Source: Lithospermum erythrorhizon (taxonomy: Eukaryota; Streptophyta; Magnoliopsida; Boraginales; Boraginaceae). Taken from it: a stretch of DNA of 64,000 bases. The notes below the pieces were generated by a model. It was not told where the DNA came from. It did not search any database and saw nothing but the letters and a program-made list of their open reading frames with translations. Where the stretch lies: assembly GCA_019722365.1 (NCBI GenBank), contig JADFUC010000674.1:82106-146105 (forward strand). The letters are read 5' to 3'. Shown here piece by piece: positions 59,990-64,000 of this stretch; position 1 is the stretch's first letter, and each line of letters opens with the position of its first letter. Position numbers and translations under genes: made by a program.

Positions 59990-62417
59990 TGTGATAACTT
60001 GGGTTCATTATTAATATTATGAAATAGTATACTAGTTGCTCGGTGGGTATTCGGAGAAATCGAAATTTTAGTTGAATCGTTGTTTGGAGATCTGACGAAT
60101 CGTCCGGTTGGTGAGTCTTGTTCGGTATTTAAGATTTTAAAGTTGTCAGTGGTATAATATTATTTGGGGATTAGAGTTAAATTTATATTAGAGTTGTGTT
60201 ATTAGTAAAATAGAAATTCAAAGCCCAAGCAGAGCAGTGAGGAATTCTTGAGATATTTTAGCCTGGACCCGGGACCTTTTTATCTTATCTTACAAATGCA
60301 TTTTCATTACAAAGCCATTTTAACCTTTTCTTGCTTCTCTTAGAGGCCGAAATAATTAAATCCCACACCAAATTTTCTTCCATTTCTCTACTTCGATTGT
60401 CGCCTAAAATCAAAAACTGACTTGTGAATAAATGCTTCTACTTAAATCGTCCACAAATGCTGTCTAGGTAAGAAGATCCGAATCTCTTGGGATATTTCTT
60501 GAGTTTTTAAAGTTGACTTTCCTTGGATTTGGTTGACTTTTAGATCTTCAATTTATTATGGTATAGAAATGTTATCTAAGGTATCGGTGAGGGATTAGCG
60601 ATGATTTTGAGTAGTTATTGGGGTTAGAAAGTGATGTAAGTGTTATGTTGACTTTTGTTGACTTTTCTTAAATTGACATTAAATGGTAATATGAGGTTAA
60701 AGGACTTTAATATAGTTGTTTTGGATATAGAATCATTGGTTTGGATATGGATAGGTAGAATTTTAGTTGAGAAAGTTTGGGAAAGTTCGTATAGCTTTTA
60801 AGTGATTGAATGGAGGTTGTATTTAATGGATTAATTAGTTGTCAATTGATTGTTGGATTGATTAGAATGTGCTTGAAGTGTTGTTGTTGGGGTAATAAGG
60901 TAATGACCGAATATTGAAAATGTAGTTATGTTGGAATGTTAGAAGAGGCTATATCAATCTTGGGGATAGGATGATTGCTTAGAGTTGTAAATTGAATAAG
61001 TGAGACGTGGTATACTTGCTCGGGATATATAGATGTTAAGAGGAGGTTATTCTCTGAGATGTATTATAATGTATAAATTCTTTGAATAGGAGTTGAACTG
61101 GATACAGCATGAGGATTCTTTGAGGATTATGATTCTTACTTTTGAGGTTTCGAGGTAGTCTGAAATCTCGCGATGGGGACACTTTCGTATATATTATGTT
61201 ATATATTTTGTATGTGTTATCTTGGGATTGATACGATATGTGTATTGTGTGATTATGATTGATCTTATGTGTAAACTTTGATTTATGATTCATACGATGA
61301 AATGGAATTCGAGGATTTTGGGTTATATTATGAGATAATTGAGATTATGATTCATATAAATGCGATATTAGTGATTATGATTTATATCGTGGGATAGTTG
61401 TGAATATGATTCATGTTATGAGATTTTGTGTGGGCGTGTCTTTGTGTGTGGTGTGTCTTGATGTGTTTGATTCTTTGTGTGTTACTTGCGGAGGCGGTGG
61501 TGACCGACTGCAGGGAGGTTTGGTGTGGTGTGCATATTGTGTGGGTTGCCCAGAGGCTGGATTCGGGAGGTTTGGTGTGATAATATGCGGCGTTGAGGGT
61601 GTAGCCTCGTCGGGAGGATGGAGGTGGGCCTCGTCTGCATTATGTGGAGAATTAGTTCTCGTATGTGTATTATTTGGAGGTGGTTCTCGTGTATTGTATT
61701 ATTTGGAGTGGATTCTAAATGTATGTGTGTATTATTTGGAATTGGATTCCTCGTGTGTGTATTATTTGAGGTGTATTCTTTCATTTTGATGCCTTTGTGT
61801 CTTTGGCTTGTTTCCACTTGAATGAATATGCGTTATTTATGGCGATAAATTTCATGTGTATGTTTATGTAACATCATTATAAGAAGGATTATGTGAGTTG
61901 TGGACTATTATTCATTGTGTGTGCTTTGGTTGATGTATAAGCATATATTATTTATATAAGTATGAATATGTATATGTAGGGACCCGAAATCTGTGGTATT
62001 TGTTAAGCTCGGCTTAATAGGCGGCTCACATTCTCTACATGGGCGGGCATTTTATGCACTGGGTTCTAAGGGGTTGATCATTGAGGGTTATCGAGAAGCC
62101 GACATTAGAGGCTCGCAGATTGAAGATCATAGATGAGAGGCGGTGGTGGCGTAGGATTTCCTCGTCGGTCGTTTCCACATGTTGTATTTGGATTTCTTGT
62201 GTATCTTTGAGGTTGTATCGTTAAGGTGGATGTGTATTATGTTGTTGGATTATTTTATTGTATATGTTGTTAGTTACGCGATGGACAAAAGTGTATTTTA
62301 TTTATTATAAATGTCAAATGAAGTCTTTTATGTTGTAAATCCGTCGATCGGTGGCTAAGTGTCTGAGTTGTTGATGACGCAGCCTCGGGCGGCAGGCCTG
62401 GGGCGGAGTGAATTACA
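59990..62417 (+). repeat. 3' LTR of the nested element
   Basis: 2428 bases, tgtgataac to gaattaca, partner of 53177-55540. The preceding bases (aaggtgggcaagc) form a purine-rich tract. Differences from the 5' LTR are mostly 1-6 base insertions and deletions in otherwise similar text. Confidence 0.82.
61660..61785. repeat. Minisatellite in the nested element's 3' LTR
   Basis: Four to five units containing gtattatttgga followed by ggtggttctcgtgt or related text, partner of the array at 54823-54950. Confidence 0.75.
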
Positions 62418-62422
62418 ACTCA

Positions 62423-63830
62423 ACCATAGTATCGACTTCCTGACAACTGTTATAAGTCCGGTTCTACAAGTAATGCGCGTATAATCAGCCTGACTGCGGG
62501 AGAAACTTATGCCCGTCGACATAAGGCCTCGCTGAATCGTAGCAGTGCAAGCGTCGCGAATACGTTACTAAGTGCGAGGCAACTCACGAAATCGTACTAA
62601 GGCAGCGAAGATACGAGACCAGAGCAACTATTGCGAACATCGACTCATATCACGACTCTTCCCAATACGACTGTGACTCCTCAAAAACACTGTACAGCTC
62701 GCCAAGACCCCATGAAATACAACTAAACAACGACCCACAGCGCAAAATCAACATATAATTCAACACAAATCACATATATACACATACACGTATTCGTAAT
62801 CAAATAGTTAATCAACACGAGTGAGATAGATACTACTTTCGGTTAGCTAAATGAAAACTCATGAAATTACAACGGCCGGGCCGCTACACCGATCAGCGCT
62901 AAATTCAATTAATCTACTACTAATGACACAACTAATAATACAACATTTCTATATACATATAAAATCTAAACTATCGATAAAGCGGAATAGCAATAAAAGT
63001 TCCCTCTTGTAAAACTAATTCAACTTAAGTTCCTTGACGCTTTCCTGTTAACAATTAAAGTTCAATAACTAGTTCCAAAGGCTCTAACATTCGATATTAC
63101 CTTAATCATCCATTTCCCAGCCATCTTTAATCTCCAATCGATTCACTATTGACTTACGAACTTCGAAATATCCGAACATTCTCTGTCGCCCTGAAATCAC
63201 AATTTACACCTCAAAACAATCTAAATAAAGTCGAAGTATGCTTCTATCATTTAAAATCCACAGAAAAAGCTCAGCAAAAAGTCAGCCAAAGTCAACTATA
63301 ATCCCTCGACATTTTTCAACCCCATAAATCGATAATTGCTCAGGCTAACTATACGATGTCAGCTTAAGCAATTCTATATAACATAATAAACATCAAAGCT
63401 CAAACTCAACTCGAATTCCCAAAAAAGTCCAACATCCCTCAAACTCCAAGAAATACTCCAAGATTCGAACTTCTTTACCTCAAAACGTAGAGAATGATAC
63501 GGGGAATCTCTCCCGAGAAAATTCTGGACAAAGCTCATGAGAAATGAGAAGAAAATGGAAGAATTTTTTTAAAAAAGGAAACTTAAGGGGAATTCGGCCA
63601 TTAAGATGGAGGAAGAAAGAAGATAATTTGGATATTTGGTGATAACAGGATAGGTTCAAAAAAGGTCTCGTGGGGTCGCGCTAAAATATCTCGAAACTTT
63701 GCTTTCGACAGATTCGGTTCTAGGTTTAGTTTTACCGTCTCGGTTTCATAGCGCCCACTCTAACACAAAATTAAATTTCTAACCCCCAAATAATATTACA
63801 ATATACTCACTCTGAAAGCAGGTTATCCTT
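62423..63830 (-). repeat. 5' LTR (right copy) of the Tekay-like element, second part
   Basis: It continues the LTR after the nested insertion: aatgcgcgtataatc, gagaaacttatgcc, aaatcaacatataattcaac, ggttagctaaatgaaaactc and acaacggccgggcc follow in the same order as at 46.17-47.52 kb in the left LTR. It ends near caggttatcc, where the left LTR has cgggttatcacca. Confidence 0.8.
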
Positions 63831-64000
63831 TGTAAGATAGTTCGATAAGCAGAGTTATAGTCGTTGTTGAGTCTCTGTAATTTTAATGCAGGTGATTAAT
63901 GCACTTATTGAGACTTTGTATTATATCTTGTGACCTTGCTTAATAAGGTATTTTTAGGTATATGCATATTTATTCATATTTGACAATACGTAACTTCAAA
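63831..64000 (+). repeat. Right continuation of the outermost gypsy LTR, runs off the window
   Basis: cagagttatagtcgttgttg and, further on, gagactttgtattatatct correspond, in order, to the complement of the solo LTR near 38.1-38.0 kb (cagagttatagtcattgctg, gagaccttgtattatatct). This is the part of the family sequence that should follow the 45300 breakpoint, so it continues the LTR that started at 43431. Confidence 0.7.

Larger units (their letters stand above)
53177..62417 (+). mobile_element. Nested LTR retrotransposon, 9.24 kb, non-coding interior
   Basis: It is flanked by the 5-bp duplication actca (53172-53176 and 62418-62422). Left LTR 53177 to about 55540, right LTR 59990-62417, both beginning tgtgataac, with the right copy ending ttaca. 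A primer site follows the left LTR and a purine-rich tract (aaggtgggcaagc) precedes the right one, so the element is in + orientation. The LTRs belong to the same broad family as its host. The 4.45 kb interior has no recognisable gag, protease, reverse transcriptase or integrase motif, so it would need proteins from elsewhere to move. Confidence 0.82.
45301..63830 (-). mobile_element. Tekay-like chromovirus (gypsy), - strand, carrying a nested element
   Basis: Left LTR 45301-47529, interior 47530-52324, right LTR 52325-53176 plus 62423 to about 63830. On the - strand the order is 5' LTR (right), primer site, gag, protease, reverse transcriptase, RNase H, integrase, chromodomain, 3' LTR (left). 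The right LTR is split by the 53177-62417 element. The whole element is inserted in an LTR of a related family. The outer target duplication cannot be read with confidence (tggag on the left, tgtaag on the right). Confidence 0.75.

Noticed and set aside
61400..61789. 129-residue frame similar to the one at 54.65 kb
   Set aside because: Same LTR minisatellite in the right LTR copy; not a gene.
1..64000. tRNA, rRNA or other structured RNA genes
   Set aside because: No tRNA cloverleaf, rRNA core sequence or snRNA-like promoter was recognised by eye. A covariance-model scan would be needed to exclude weak cases.

Overview
This window is plant nuclear DNA, most likely from a flowering eudicot. 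The base composition is AT-rich, there is one gene with 15 exons and GT-AG introns, and almost everything else is LTR retrotransposon DNA of the Ty1/copia and Ty3/gypsy superfamilies, with Stowaway-type MITEs. I cannot name the species.

Left arm (1-23.0 kb): a retrotransposon nest. A decayed + strand copia element (1-2.73 kb, entered from the left edge) is followed by a - strand copia element (2.73-about 6.9 kb, with its 3' LTR and polypurine tract). A Tat/Ogre-like + strand gypsy pol comes next, cut into three pieces. Its reverse transcriptase is split by a probable 1.0 kb solo LTR (7.28-8.29 kb). Its RNase H is split by a - strand copia element of about 7 kb (8.7-15.84 kb) that has an LTR at each end. 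RNase H, a second RNase H and integrase resume at 15.85-17.6 kb. A third - strand copia remnant (RT end and RNase H, 21.4-22.05 kb) and a gypsy LTR fragment (22.2-22.95 kb) end this arm.

Centre (24.06-34.59 kb): the only host gene I can support, an EME1 homologue. EME1 is the non-catalytic partner of the MUS81 structure-specific endonuclease used in homologous recombination and meiotic crossing over. I assembled 15 exons with consistent splice phases, giving a 621-residue reading frame. Intron 1 holds decayed tandem copies of exon 2, intron 4 holds a MITE, and intron 13 holds an antisense chromovirus pol fragment.

Right arm (35-64 kb): AT-rich intergenic DNA with MITEs and short tandem repeats, then a 3.58 kb solo LTR (36742-40324) with a 5-bp target-site duplication. 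From 43431 there is a three-level nest. A + strand LTR of the same family is interrupted at 45301 by a - strand Tekay-like chromovirus (45301 to about 63830). The right LTR of that chromovirus is in turn interrupted by a 9.24 kb + strand element (53177-62417, target duplication actca) whose interior shows no recognisable gag-pol. The outermost LTR resumes after about 63831 and runs off the window.

Many repeats differ from their sister copies mainly by short insertions and deletions, and their protein domains can be followed only by changing frame. The EME1 exons and two of the retrotransposon fragments read cleanly. This may be age, poor consensus in repeats, or both. All protein family assignments come from reading motifs by eye; no database search was run.
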